Made by a program: the position numbers and the translations under genes. From contig NZ_CABVPL010000008.1 of NCBI RefSeq assembly GCF_902499045.1, positions 62,001 through 126,000 of the forward strand: a stretch of DNA of 64,000 nt, given 5' to 3'. Under the pieces are notes generated by a model that did not search any database, was not told the DNA's origin, and saw nothing but the letters and a program-made list of their open reading frames with translations. The stretch is from Burkholderia latens. GTDB lineage: Bacteria > Pseudomonadota > Gammaproteobacteria > Burkholderiales > Burkholderiaceae. Positions 54,764-64,000 of this stretch are shown in pieces (position 1 is the first letter of the stretch; each line of letters opens with the position of its first letter).

Positions 54764-57433
54764 ATGAGCACGCCTCTGAAGACCCTGATCACGAAACTGA
54801 ATCCGCTGTGCCGGCACGCGACCGAGCGTGCGGCGAGCGCGTGCCTGACGCGCGGCCATTACGAGGTCGATCTCGAACATCTGTTCATCGCGTTGCTCGA
54901 CGAAGCGACGGGCGATCTGCCGCTCGCGCTGCGCGCGAGCCGCGTCGATGCGCATGCGCTGCGCGCCGATCTCGAGCGCGAGCTCACGCGGCTGAAGACC
55001 GGCAACACGCGCACGCCGGTGTTCTCCGTGCATCTGATCGCGCTGTTCGAGCAGGCGTGGCTGATCGCATCGCTCGATTCGCAGCTGGGCCGCATCCGTT
55101 CGGGACACCTGCTGCTCGCGCTGCTGACCGCGCCCGATCTCGCGCAGTTCGCGCAGCGGATGTCGCCGCAGTTCGCGGAAATGAACGTGACGGACCTGAA
55201 GCACAAGTTCGACGAGATCATGGCCGGTTCGAGCGAAGCCGAGCCGCGCCAGGCGGACGACGAAGGCAGCGATGTCGGGCCGGCCGCCGACGGCGCGGCA
55301 CCCGCGGCCGGCCCGTCGAAGACGCCCGCGCTCGATACGTACACGACCAACCTCACGCAGCGTGCGCGCGACGGCAAGATCGACCCGGTGATCGGCCGTG
55401 AAGCGGAGATCCGCCAGGCGATCGACATCCTGATGCGCCGCCGCCAGAACAACCCGATCATGACCGGCGAGGCCGGCGTCGGCAAAACGGCCGTCGTCGA
55501 GGGCCTCGCGCTGCGGATCGCGGCCGACGACGTGCCGCCGCCGCTGCGCGGCGTCGCGCTGCACGTGCTCGACATGGGGCTGCTGCAGGCCGGCGCGAGC
55601 GTGAAGGGCGAGTTCGAGAACCGGCTGAAGAGCGTGATCGACGAGGTGAAGAAAAGCGCGCATCCGATCATCCTGTTCATCGACGAGGCGCACACGATCA
55701 TCGGCGCGGGCGGCCAGGCCGGCCAGAACGACGCGGCGAACCTGCTGAAGCCGGCGCTTGCGCGCGGCGAGCTGCGCACGATCGCCGCGACGACGTGGAG
55801 CGAATACAAGAAGTACTTCGAGAAAGATGCGGCACTGGCGCGGCGTTTCCAGGTCGTGAAGGTCGAGGAGCCGAGCGAGCCGCTCGCGGCCGCGATGCTG
55901 CGCGGGATGGCCGGGCTGATGGAGAAGCACTTCAACGTGCGGATCCTCGACGACGCGATCACCGAGGCCGTGCGCCTGTCGCATCGCTACATCAGCGGCC
56001 GCCAGCTGCCGGACAAGGCGATCAGCGTGCTCGACACCGCGTGCGCGAAAGTGGCGCTCGCGCACAGCGCGACGCCGGCGGCGATCGACGACACGAAGAA
56101 ACGCATCGAGCGCATCGATGCGGAAATCGCGTCGCTCGAGCGCGAAGCGGCAGGCGGCGCGGCGCACGACGAGCGGCTCGGCGAGCTGCGCGGCGCGCGC
56201 GACACCGCGCTCGCGCAATTGAGCGAAGACGAAGCGCGCTACGAAGCCGAACGCGCGATCGTCGCCGAGATCACCGCGCTGCGCGAGACGCTCGACCGCG
56301 CGCGCGGTCCGTCGGACGACGGCGAGCCGGTCGACGTGCCGGCCACGCGCGAGAAGCTCGCGGAGCGCGTCGCGGCGCTGCAAGCGCTGCAGGGCGGCGA
56401 GCCGATGGTGCCGCTGCAGGTCGATGGCCATGTCGTCGCCGAGATCGTCGCCGCGTGGACGGGCATTCCGCTCGGCCGGATGGTGAAGGACGAGATCGAT
56501 ACCGTGCTGAACCTGCAGCCGCTGCTCGCCGCACGCGTGATCGGCCAGGACCATGCGCTCGAAGCGATCGCGCAGCGCGTGCGCACCGCGACCGCGAACC
56601 TCGAGGATCCGAACAAGCCGCGCGGCGTGTTCATGTTCGTCGGGCCGTCGGGCGTCGGCAAGACCGAGACGGCGCTTGCGCTGGCCGACATCCTGTACGG
56701 CGGCGAGCGCAAGATGGTCACGATCAACATGAGCGAGTACCAGGAAGCGCACAGCGTGTCCGGCCTGAAGGGCTCGCCGCCGGGCTACGTCGGCTACGGC
56801 GAGGGCGGCGTGCTGACCGAGGCCGTGCGCCGCAATCCGTATTCCGTCGTGCTGCTCGACGAAGTCGAGAAAGCGCATCCGGACGTGCTCGAGATGTTCT
56901 TCCAGGTGTTCGACAAGGGCACGATGGACGACGCCGAAGGGCGCGAGATCGACTTCCGCAACACGCTGATCATCCTGACGTCGAACGTCGGGTCGGCTGC
57001 CGTGATGCAGGCGTGCCTGAACAAGCCGGCCGACGAGCTGCCCGATCCCGACGCGCTCGCCGACGCACTGCGCCCGCAACTGTACAAGACCTTCAAGCCG
57101 GCGTTCCTCGGCCGGATGAAGGTCGTTCCGTACTACCCGATTTCCGACGACGTGCTGGCCGAGATCATCGAGCTGAAGCTTGAACGGATCCGCCGCCGCA
57201 TTGACGCGAATCACAAGGCCGCGTTCGAGTGGGACGAATCGCTCGTCGATGCGGTGCTCGCGCGCTGCACCGAAGTCGATTCGGGCGCCCGCAACGTCGA
57301 CCACATCCTGAACGGCACGCTGCTGCCGGAGATCGCGGGCCACGTGCTCGGCCGGATCGCCGACGGCGCGGCGATCGCGCGCATCGCCGTGCGCGCGGAC
57401 GAGGCAGGCGAATTCGCGTACATCGTCGAATGA
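54764..57433 (+). CDS. tssH: T6SS AAA+ ATPase ClpV (TssH)
   Basis: ClpV disassembles the contracted sheath by pulling on TssC. The 889-residue product has an N-domain (about 1-150), a first AAA module with GEAGVGKTAVVEG and LFIDEAHTIIGAG, a coiled-coil middle domain (about 435-530) and a second AAA module with GPSGVGKTETALAL and VVLLDEVEKAHPDVLE. It differs from ClpB in its N-domain. Confidence 0.97.
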   Translation: MSTPLKTLITKLNPLCRHATERAASACLTRGHYEVDLEHLFIALLDEATGDLPLALRASRVDAHALRADLERELTRLKTGNTRTPVFSVHLIALFEQAWLIASLDSQLGRIRSGHLLLALLTAPDLAQFAQRMSPQFAEMNVTDLKHKFDEIMAGSSEAEPRQADDEGSDVGPAADGAAPAAGPSKTPALDTYTTNLTQRARDGKIDPVIGREAEIRQAIDILMRRRQNNPIMTGEAGVGKTAVVEGLALRIAADDVPPPLRGVALHVLDMGLLQAGASVKGEFENRLKSVIDEVKKSAHPIILFIDEAHTIIGAGGQAGQNDAANLLKPALARGELRTIAATTWSEYKKYFEKDAALARRFQVVKVEEPSEPLAAAMLRGMAGLMEKHFNVRILDDAITEAVRLSHRYISGRQLPDKAISVLDTACAKVALAHSATPAAIDDTKKRIERIDAEIASLEREAAGGAAHDERLGELRGARDTALAQLSEDEARYEAERAIVAEITALRETLDRARGPSDDGEPVDVPATREKLAERVAALQALQGGEPMVPLQVDGHVVAEIVAAWTGIPLGRMVKDEIDTVLNLQPLLAARVIGQDHALEAIAQRVRTATANLEDPNKPRGVFMFVGPSGVGKTETALALADILYGGERKMVTINMSEYQEAHSVSGLKGSPPGYVGYGEGGVLTEAVRRNPYSVVLLDEVEKAHPDVLEMFFQVFDKGTMDDAEGREIDFRNTLIILTSNVGSAAVMQACLNKPADELPDPDALADALRPQLYKTFKPAFLGRMKVVPYYPISDDVLAEIIELKLERIRRRIDANHKAAFEWDESLVDAVLARCTEVDSGARNVDHILNGTLLPEIAGHVLGRIADGAAIARIAVRADEAGEFAYIVE

Positions 57434-57472
57434 GCGCGGCCGTGCAACACGTATTGATGAACTGACCGAACC

Positions 57473-58594
57473 ATGCCGATCAATCTCCCCGAGCTGCTGA
57501 CGCCGATCAGCGATGCGTCGCCCAGTGGCGACGACCTGCTGTTCTCGAACGAATTCGACGCGATCCAGGAGGCGCGGCGCCACGACGATCCGACGCTCGA
57601 CCAGGGCGAATGGGTGACCGAGATCAAGGAGGCCGACTGGGGCTTCGTCGTCGATCAGGCGGGCGAGCTGCTGCGCACGCGCACGAAGGACCTGCGGCTC
57701 GCCGTGTGGCTGACCGAGGCGCTCGCGCTCGAGGACGGCATCACCGGCCTCACCGAAGGCTATGCGCTGCTGGAAGGCCTGTGCCGCGACTACTGGGACA
57801 CCGTGCATCCGCTGCCGGAGGGCGACGACGTCGAATACCGGCTCGGCAACGTGGCGTGGCTGTCCGGGCGCACCGCCGAACTGCTGCGCGGCATTCCGGT
57901 GACGGACGGCGCGTCGACCGCGTTCACCACGCTCGACTGGGAGGTCGCGCAGCACGTCGCGCAGGCCGTGAAGCGCGACCCCGATCACGCCGACGACATC
58001 GCGCGCGGCAAGCCGTCGGTCGAGCAGGTCGACGCGTCGCGACGCATGACGCCGATCGCGTTCTACACGACGCTGCTCGCGAACCTGAAGGCGTTCGAAT
58101 TCGCGCTCGACGCGTTCGAGGAACGGCTCGTCGAACGCGCGGGCGACTCCGCGCCCAGCTTCCGCCAGACCCGCGACGCGTTCGAGACCGTATACCGGCT
58201 CGTCGAGCGCTTTGCGCGCGAGCAGGGTTATACCGGCAGCGCACCGCAGGCGCCGTCGGCGCCAGTGGCGCAGCCCGAGCGCGTCGAGCCGAGCTTCGGC
58301 GACGCGTTCAACCAACAGGAGACCCATGTGCAGCCGCAGACCGCTCCGCGTGCGCCGGTGACGCAGATGATCGCCGGCATCCAGAACCGTGCGCAGGCCG
58401 TCGACCAGTTGCGTGCGGTCGCGCGTTACTTCCGTCAGACCGAGCCGCACAGCCCGGTCGCGTATCTCGCGGACAAGGCCGCCGAATGGGCCGACATGCC
58501 GCTGCACAAGTGGCTCGAGAGCGTCGTGAAGGACGATGGATCGCTGTCGCATATCCGCGAGCTGCTCGGAGTGAGGCCCGACGAGCAGTCGTGA
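57473..58594 (+). CDS. tssA: T6SS protein TssA (ImpA N-terminal domain)
   Basis: The 373-residue product has the ImpA_N domain at about 1-130 (LLTPISDASPSGDDLLFSNE, FDAIQEARRHDD, LAVWLTEALALEDGITGL) and a C-terminal domain ending in PVAYLADKAAEWADMPLHKW. TssA primes tube and sheath polymerisation. It lies 39 bp after tssH. Confidence 0.94.
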   Translation: MPINLPELLTPISDASPSGDDLLFSNEFDAIQEARRHDDPTLDQGEWVTEIKEADWGFVVDQAGELLRTRTKDLRLAVWLTEALALEDGITGLTEGYALLEGLCRDYWDTVHPLPEGDDVEYRLGNVAWLSGRTAELLRGIPVTDGASTAFTTLDWEVAQHVAQAVKRDPDHADDIARGKPSVEQVDASRRMTPIAFYTTLLANLKAFEFALDAFEERLVERAGDSAPSFRQTRDAFETVYRLVERFAREQGYTGSAPQAPSAPVAQPERVEPSFGDAFNQQETHVQPQTAPRAPVTQMIAGIQNRAQAVDQLRAVARYFRQTEPHSPVAYLADKAAEWADMPLHKWLESVVKDDGSLSHIRELLGVRPDEQS

Positions 58595-58661
58595 GCGACG
58601 GCGTTTTGACCTGAGAGCGCGGGCCCGGCGGGTTCGCGATGAACGAGAAGAAGGGTGACGC

Positions 58662-61343
58662 ATGAACGTGACCGAACTGGCGCAGGCGATCCGCGGTGGC
58701 CTGATTCAGCAGGACCGCCTGCTGAAGACGGACATCCCGTCGCTGCCGAACAATGCGCTCGTGCCGCGCCGCGCGGTGACGCGGTCCGAGCTCGGCCGCG
58801 ATTTCAGCGTGGTGCTCGACCTGGTGTCCACCGCGAGCGACGTCGAGCTCAAGACGCTGATCGCGCAGCCGATCACGCTGTGGATCCAGCAGGCGGACAA
58901 GTCGTATCTGCCGATCAACGGATATGTGCATACGGCGCGGCGGCTCGGCGCCGACGGCAGCCTGTCGAGCTACCAGTTGAGCTTCGCATCGTGGCTGCAC
59001 TTCCTCAGGTTCCGCAGCGACATGCGCTACTGGCAGGACCAGCCCGTCGACGCGATCCTCGCCGACGTGTTCGACATGCATCCACAGGCCCGCGGCCAAT
59101 ACCGGTTCGCGCTGTCGAAACCGTTGCCGTCGCGGTCGTACTGTCGCCAGAGCGAAACCGACTGGAATTTCGTGCATCGGCTGATGGAGGACGAAGGGCT
59201 GTTCGGCTTCTGGCGGCACGGTGAAGACGGGAAGTCGCATACGTTCGTGATCACCGATGATCTGCATGCGGTCGATGCGCTGTCGCCGAATACGGTGTCG
59301 TTCGACCGACAGGGCAGCCGCACCGAAACCGGCGGCTTCACGCAATGGGCCGCATCTCGAACGCTGCAGAGCACGCAGCACACGACGCGCACGTTCGACT
59401 ACAAGTCGCCTTCGTCGGCAGGAAATCCGAACGGCACGTCGTTGCCGACCAAGGCAGGCCAGGGCGACCTGCCGGCGCAGGCGGAAATCTACGAATACAC
59501 CGGCGCATACACGTATCCGGGCCAGGACCGCGGCGAACATCTGTCGAAGATTCGCCTCGAGGAGTGGGAGTCGCGCGCGAAGCGCTTCTTCGGCGTGGGT
59601 GCCGTGCGCGGCATCGATGCCGGCCGGCGCTTCACGCTGGCCGACCATCCCGAGCACGATCGCGATGCGGCGAGCGACCGCGAGTTCGCGGCCATCGGCG
59701 TCACGCGTTACATCGAGAACAATCTGCCGGTTTCTCAGCACGAAGCGAGTTTCCCGCATAGCCTGCAGGACCAGCTCGCGCAGGTGAAGGCCGGTCACGG
59801 GAAAGCGGCTGCGTTCGAGGTCGGGCATGACGACGGCTCGGCCGGGTTCTATCTCGTCGAGGTCGAAGCGCAGCGCGCGAGCGTGCCGTATCGCAGCCCG
59901 TTCGAACATCGCAAGCCGGCGATGCAGCTCGAGACGGCGATCGTCGTCGGCCCCAAGGGCGAAGAGGTTTATACGGACGAACTGAACCGGATCAAGGTGA
60001 TGTTCGTGTGGGACCGGCAGAGCGAAGGCCGCGAGACCGCATCGTGCTGGATGCGCGTCGTGCAGTCGGATACCGGCGGCGGCTACGGCGCCGTGCATAT
60101 TCCGCGCGTCGGCGAGGAAGTGCTGGTGGGCTACATCGGCGGCGACTGCGACCGGCCGATCGTCATGCACCGCGTGTACAACGGCGCCGCCAAGCCGCAA
60201 TGGCATAGCGACGGGATCCTGTCGGGCTTCCGGTCGAAGGAGTATGCAGGATCGGGGCACAACGAGATGGTGCTCGACGACGCCACCGGGCAGAACCGCG
60301 CGCGGCTGTTCAGCAGCAGCGCGAATTCGCTGCTTCATCTCGGCTATCTGATCGAGCAGAACGGCAATACGCGCGGCGCGTATCTCGGTTCAGGTTTCGA
60401 TCTGCGTACCGATGCGTATGGCGCGATGCGTGCGGGCCAGGGGCTGTACGTGACGACGCATCCGAAGCAGGCGAACAGCCAGCCGCTCGACGTGAGCGAC
60501 GCGAAGCAGCAGTTGGCCAACGCCGAAGGGCTGATCGAGTCGATGTCGCAGGTCAGCGAGATGCATCGGGCGGAGAGTCTCGGCACCGGGCGCGATGCGC
60601 TGAAGCAGTTCGGCGATGCGACGCAGAACAGCGTGGCGGGGGCGACGGCGGGCGGCGGCAGGACCGGCGGTGGCGGGACGGGGAACGCGAACGCGTTCAA
60701 GGAACCGGTGATGCTGTTCGCGGGCCCCGCGGGGATCGGGGTGGCGTCGCAGCAGTCGGTGCATCTGGCGAGCGAGCAGCAGACGAATATCGTTAGTGGG
60801 CAGAGTACGCATGTCGCCAGCGGGAAATCGCTGGTGGCGAGTGTCAAGGAGAAGCTCAGCCTATTCGCGCAGAACGCCGGGATGAAGCTCTTCGCCGGGA
60901 AGGGCGCGGTGGAGATTCAGGCGCAGAACGACAACGTCGAAATGATCGCGCAGAAGACGGTGAAACTGCTGTCCGCGACCGCAACGGTCGAAGGCGTCGC
61001 GAAGGAGGAGATTCTGCTGACGTCGGGCGGTGCGTATGTCCGAATCAAGGGAGGCAACATCGAGATTCATGCGCCGGGCAAGATCGACGTGAAGGGCGGG
61101 CAGCACGCGTTCAGCGGGCCGACGAGCATGCACAAGACGTTCAAGGCGGAAGGCAAGAAGGCGGATATGCGGATCCGCTACGTGGATGCCGATGGCAACG
61201 TGCCGCACGGGGAGCCGATCAAGTTCACGTCCGAGGACGGGACCGAGCATAGCGTTGCGCTGGACGCGGAAGGCAAGGCGGAATTGAAGAACATCGATTT
61301 TGACGAGTTCGTGGCCAATCAGGTCAAGCGGATGGGAGAGTGA
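58662..61343 (+). CDS. vgrG: T6SS spike protein VgrG (second copy)
   Basis: The 893-residue product has the gp27/gp5-like part (about 1-560, with DTGGGYGAVHIPRVGEEVLV), DUF2345 (about 680-830) and a short C-terminal beta domain (MRIRYVDADGNVPHGEPIKF) in place of the long Ala/Gly tail of the first copy. The two VgrGs match closely through the gp27, OB and DUF2345 domains. The stop overlaps the next gene, a likely cargo effector. Confidence 0.95.
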   Translation: MNVTELAQAIRGGLIQQDRLLKTDIPSLPNNALVPRRAVTRSELGRDFSVVLDLVSTASDVELKTLIAQPITLWIQQADKSYLPINGYVHTARRLGADGSLSSYQLSFASWLHFLRFRSDMRYWQDQPVDAILADVFDMHPQARGQYRFALSKPLPSRSYCRQSETDWNFVHRLMEDEGLFGFWRHGEDGKSHTFVITDDLHAVDALSPNTVSFDRQGSRTETGGFTQWAASRTLQSTQHTTRTFDYKSPSSAGNPNGTSLPTKAGQGDLPAQAEIYEYTGAYTYPGQDRGEHLSKIRLEEWESRAKRFFGVGAVRGIDAGRRFTLADHPEHDRDAASDREFAAIGVTRYIENNLPVSQHEASFPHSLQDQLAQVKAGHGKAAAFEVGHDDGSAGFYLVEVEAQRASVPYRSPFEHRKPAMQLETAIVVGPKGEEVYTDELNRIKVMFVWDRQSEGRETASCWMRVVQSDTGGGYGAVHIPRVGEEVLVGYIGGDCDRPIVMHRVYNGAAKPQWHSDGILSGFRSKEYAGSGHNEMVLDDATGQNRARLFSSSANSLLHLGYLIEQNGNTRGAYLGSGFDLRTDAYGAMRAGQGLYVTTHPKQANSQPLDVSDAKQQLANAEGLIESMSQVSEMHRAESLGTGRDALKQFGDATQNSVAGATAGGGRTGGGGTGNANAFKEPVMLFAGPAGIGVASQQSVHLASEQQTNIVSGQSTHVASGKSLVASVKEKLSLFAQNAGMKLFAGKGAVEIQAQNDNVEMIAQKTVKLLSATATVEGVAKEEILLTSGGAYVRIKGGNIEIHAPGKIDVKGGQHAFSGPTSMHKTFKAEGKKADMRIRYVDADGNVPHGEPIKFTSEDGTEHSVALDAEGKAELKNIDFDEFVANQVKRMGE

Positions 61344-61345
61344 AC

Positions 61346-62755
61346 ATGGGTGGCAAGGCGCTTGTTCAACATCAGGTTTGTATCGATCTGCCGGGGGAGC
61401 CGGTCAGTTGCTGGGCCGAGACAGACATCACGGTGCTGTTGCGCAAGCATCGGGATGTCATTTTTGATCTTCACATAAGCAAGGGCGCGACTTACACCCT
61501 CGAGGCGCCGGAAGACTGGATTTATGACGTCGTGCAAAAGAAGCGCGTCAAGCGAGGGCGCTTCTCGGACGGCCAGCGTTATCACGTCTGGATCGGGCGC
61601 GATTTCAAGGGTGAGTTGGTGCTCAAGCGCGATGGGAAGGTGTTTCAACGGTATTCAATGCTCCAGTTTGGCTTGATTGACGCCAGCTCCGATCCGAAGG
61701 TGAAGCCGGAACCGATCATCATTGCAATGAATATCAACACGCCGACGAGCCGGCCCCCTTTTGCTGCGACGCAAGTGAGGCCGCTCGGCATGTCGATTGG
61801 CTCAAATTCGGGAGGAGCGCTGCTTCGGTCGCTGCAGGCGTCTGAGCCCTCTGACCCGCTCTCTCTCGGACAAATAGGAGCATTTCCTCTACCCATCAAG
61901 CTGAGTCAGGATGCCGATGTTACCGCGACGCAGTACTCTCACGTAATCGAAGTCAATCTCGCGGCGGTTCCACGCGAAATCTTAGATATGCTGTCGTCAG
62001 GAGGCGCGGAGGAAACCGCAATTGATCCAAACAAGATTGCGACACGCAACTGGCTGACGGCTCAACTTGCCGGAGTTGCTGCGTTCCTCAACGACAACAA
62101 AAAATGGGCAGACGAGCTTTGGTCGCAAAAATTTCGATTAGTGAAAGTCGTTCATAAGAATGCTGGGGAGAAATGGTACGTCGTGTTCTCCGGCAACCAG
62201 AAGCTGCGTCAGCTTATGTCGGCAGCGCGATATGGTGTGCAGCATGAAAAGGTGCTGACAATCGCAGGAGGCGCCGGCAACGCCGCGTCACGCGCCGCCG
62301 CCGCCAAGGAGGCCGTCAAAGGTGCATTCAAAAAGGCGGGGCGGATTGCGGTCGTGTTCACGATTGCGTTGGACATTGCCGAATGGCTGCGCGACTACGA
62401 GCAGATCGATCATGAAGGCAAGCGCCGTAAACATGTCTCCGATCTGCTTGCGAAGATTTTTATTGATGTTACCAAGGCTGGATTGAATGCGGCCGTGACA
62501 TCGATTGTGATCGGTCTGATTGTCGGATTCTTCGGTACTGCCGGTTTGCCCGTTTGGGGAATCGTGGTTGGCACCATCGTCGTTGCGTGTGCGGTGGGGT
62601 ACGGTGTGGATTATTTAGACAAGAAGGCCCGTGCGTCCGAGATCGTTACTGCCGGCTTTAAATGGCTGGGCGAGTCGCTCCAAAGCGCGGCAACATACCT
62701 CGAGAAGGCGATGCCGAAGGACTACGAGGGTTATCCGATGATGTTTACGCCCTGA
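61346..62755 (+). CDS. Candidate T6SS effector with membrane hairpin
   Basis: The 469-residue product has a beta-rich N-terminal part (DITVLLRKHRDVIFDLHISK, FSDGQRYHVWIGRDFKGELV) that may dock on the VgrG tip, an unrecognised middle, and a long hydrophobic Gly-rich segment near residues 380-425 (AVTSIVIGLIVGFFGTAGLP, WGIVVGTIVVACAVGYGV). That layout suits a membrane-inserting toxin. GGGAG at 61334 favours ATG 61346; GTG 61340 overlaps the vgrG stop. A six-helix protein follows, as expected for immunity to a membrane toxin. The effector class is inferred from position and topology. Confidence 0.75.
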   Translation: MGGKALVQHQVCIDLPGEPVSCWAETDITVLLRKHRDVIFDLHISKGATYTLEAPEDWIYDVVQKKRVKRGRFSDGQRYHVWIGRDFKGELVLKRDGKVFQRYSMLQFGLIDASSDPKVKPEPIIIAMNINTPTSRPPFAATQVRPLGMSIGSNSGGALLRSLQASEPSDPLSLGQIGAFPLPIKLSQDADVTATQYSHVIEVNLAAVPREILDMLSSGGAEETAIDPNKIATRNWLTAQLAGVAAFLNDNKKWADELWSQKFRLVKVVHKNAGEKWYVVFSGNQKLRQLMSAARYGVQHEKVLTIAGGAGNAASRAAAAKEAVKGAFKKAGRIAVVFTIALDIAEWLRDYEQIDHEGKRRKHVSDLLAKIFIDVTKAGLNAAVTSIVIGLIVGFFGTAGLPVWGIVVGTIVVACAVGYGVDYLDKKARASEIVTAGFKWLGESLQSAATYLEKAMPKDYEGYPMMFTP

Positions 62756-62781
62756 CAACGCGTAACGCCCGAGAACTGATC

Positions 62782-63543
62782 ATGAAGAATATTTCGCAAC
62801 CTCAATCAGACCACGTTCTGATAATACTGAAGAAAGCGGTTCCACTGGTTCTGGTGATGTCGCTTTTGGGGGCCACGCTGTCGTATGCAGCCTATTCTGA
62901 TGACTTATCGGTATCGGCATGGCCCTGGAGGATTGGTGTTTTGGTCGCGGTGCTGAGTTGTGCGGGGCTGATTATTGTCTACGTCCGATACCGCGGCACG
63001 AATGATTTGTATGCGTATGGACTAGTCATGTCGATTGGTACCATTTCGACTTACTATTTTTTTGGAATATTCTGCTATTTCTGCTATTTTGCGTTCGCAC
63101 CGATGCCAGGCGTAGTGCGATGGCCGGGGTTGATTGGCGGGATCGCGCTTAACTTCGTTTGGGCAGTGGTGGTGCAGCGCAACGTGCGTCACACGGTCAA
63201 CACTACCCCGTTTCTCGACAAGGTTATCAAAGAGCGTGGCGAGGTGCTCGTCTACGACGTTCAACGTGGTTCTATAGAGTTCGATCGGTATCATCGCGAA
63301 ATGCATATTATGCCAAGAATTTTTAAATGTCTTGTCTTCGGGATTGCGCCGTTCTATTTGGTGCTGAATCGCTTGATTTTTTCCAACTTCGGCACTAACG
63401 GAGTGCTGTTATTTTTGGCGATATTCGGTATGCCCGTCGCGTTGCTGTTTGTCAGCTTGTTAGTGCGCAACTACGTTTTGATGATAGATGTGCCAAAGCG
63501 GATCGAGAAAGAACGTGGTAGGCGCGTATTGGTAGCCGGATAG
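62782..63543 (+). CDS. Polytopic membrane protein, probable immunity to the membrane effector
   Basis: The 253-residue protein has about six membrane helices (AVPLVLVMSLLGATLSYAAY, IGVLVAVLSCAGLIIVYV, GLIGGIALNFVWAVVV and others) and a cytoplasmic loop near residue 150-180. No family is recognised. The position right after the candidate effector and its inner-membrane location fit an immunity protein. Its DNA is AT-richer than the tss genes. Confidence 0.7.
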   Translation: MKNISQPQSDHVLIILKKAVPLVLVMSLLGATLSYAAYSDDLSVSAWPWRIGVLVAVLSCAGLIIVYVRYRGTNDLYAYGLVMSIGTISTYYFFGIFCYFCYFAFAPMPGVVRWPGLIGGIALNFVWAVVVQRNVRHTVNTTPFLDKVIKERGEVLVYDVQRGSIEFDRYHREMHIMPRIFKCLVFGIAPFYLVLNRLIFSNFGTNGVLLFLAIFGMPVALLFVSLLVRNYVLMIDVPKRIEKERGRRVLVAG

Positions 63544-63626
63544 CACAAGTTTTCCTCATAACGACCGCTAAACTAAGGCGATGTAGAGACTGGTAGAGAA
63601 TGCAGCACTCGATCCTCGTATGAGTC

Positions 63627-64000
63627 ATGAAATCAGACGTTGACGACGGTTCGCCGATAGATTCGCACAGAAGTTTAGCGATGATCGAGTTGGCGATTGG
63701 TATGCTCGTGGCCGGAATCTATTACGTATTCTCGCAGCTACATGTGATGGCGGCTTGGGTGTGGAAGGTGGTGCTGGTCATGCAGTGCTTCGTGTCGATT
63801 GTGTTGTTTTTTCACTATTCGATGAACCGGCGGTCGCGAAGACTCTGGATCGAAGGCATCGTCTCGATGCTGGCGCTCGTTCCGTGGTTGATGATTGCAT
63901 TTGTTTGGTTGTTCTACCTGTTGTATATCCCGATGTCTGCCTTCCCGAAGGTTTCGCTGGTGGTGGTATGCTTTATCACTATCGGCTGGTATGCAAGCAC
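63627..64000 (+). CDS. Membrane protein, 3' end outside window
   Basis: The frame from ATG 63627 stays open to the window end (124 codons): MKSDVDDGSPIDSHRSLAMI, then four hydrophobic segments (LAIGMLVAGIYYVFSQL, VVLVMQCFVSIVLFF, MLALVPWLMIAFVWLFYLLY, VSLVVVCFITIGWY). It is not recognised. It may be a second immunity-type membrane protein of the vgrG locus. Confidence 0.6.
   Translation, partial: MKSDVDDGSPIDSHRSLAMIELAIGMLVAGIYYVFSQLHVMAAWVWKVVLVMQCFVSIVLFFHYSMNRRSRRLWIEGIVSMLALVPWLMIAFVWLFYLLYIPMSAFPKVSLVVVCFITIGWYAS

Noticed and set aside
54578-58663. 1361-codon open frame on the - strand
   Set aside because: It lies wholly opposite tssG, tssH and tssA; its Arg-rich content is the antisense product of GC-rich codons. 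The same holds for the long - strand frames at 3556-5001, 4935-7130, 14512-16671, 18304-21318, 32996-35854 and 35085-38264.

Overview
The window is high-GC beta-proteobacterial DNA, and both gene order and protein sequences point to chromosome 1 of a Burkholderia, most likely of the Burkholderia cepacia complex. The core runs mla genes, a complete histidine cluster, tatABC, the cytochrome bc1 operon, sspAB, then a type VI secretion system (T6SS). The assignment rests on family recognition and gene order; no database was searched.

Positions 1-21919 are conserved housekeeping genes, nearly all on the + strand. They are the end of mlaA, mlaC and mlaB (outer-membrane lipid transport); an ABC-2 exporter pair; a BolA-like gene; murA; hisG-hisD-hisC-hisB-marC-hisH-hisA-hisF-hisI-hisE, with many stop/start overlaps; a small membrane protein gene and a HIT hydrolase gene; tatA-tatB-tatC; a convergent HtrA-type protease gene; a Nif3-like gene; petA-petB-petC, where the Rieske protein carries a twin-arginine signal and so is a likely Tat substrate; sspA-sspB; and a tRNA-Thr(TGT) gene.

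Positions about 21844-29298 look like a genomic island in the 3' end of tRNA-Thr. A near copy of the tRNA end (16 of 17 bases, one base missing) lies at 29283-29298. The island's tyrosine integrase is dead: two frameshifts and a missing C-terminus. Cargo is an AlpA-like regulator, a DUF6499-like protein, a tightly packed three-gene operon of unrecognised proteins whose last member has a clear E-D-ExK nuclease core, a serine resolvase with a cluster of res-like half-sites upstream, and two hypothetical proteins. The three-gene operon is the best candidate for an undescribed, possibly anti-phage, system.

Positions 29498-32021 hold an acyltransferase-3 membrane protein, a 67-residue protein and an amino-acid ABC transporter binding protein. 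Positions 32381-44606 are a T6SS effector locus: a vgrG, a 1514-residue Rhs protein ending in an HNH nuclease tip with a DUF4265-like immunity gene, and then a row of orphan or decayed toxin tips and immunity genes (a WHH nuclease tail, a DPHWE tip still joined to an Rhs core end, an SCVDHV tip and several DUF7716-like proteins) broken by an IS3-family transposase remnant. It reads as a record of repeated tip exchange.

Positions 44692-63543 hold the T6SS structural cluster. tssL-tssK-tssJ lie on the - strand, divergent from a TPR lipoprotein gene and tssB-tssC-hcp-tssE-tssF-tssG-tssH-tssA on the + strand. A second vgrG follows, then a membrane-active candidate effector, its likely polytopic immunity protein and a further membrane protein cut by the window end. 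tssM and the tag genes are not in the window and probably lie beyond 64000.
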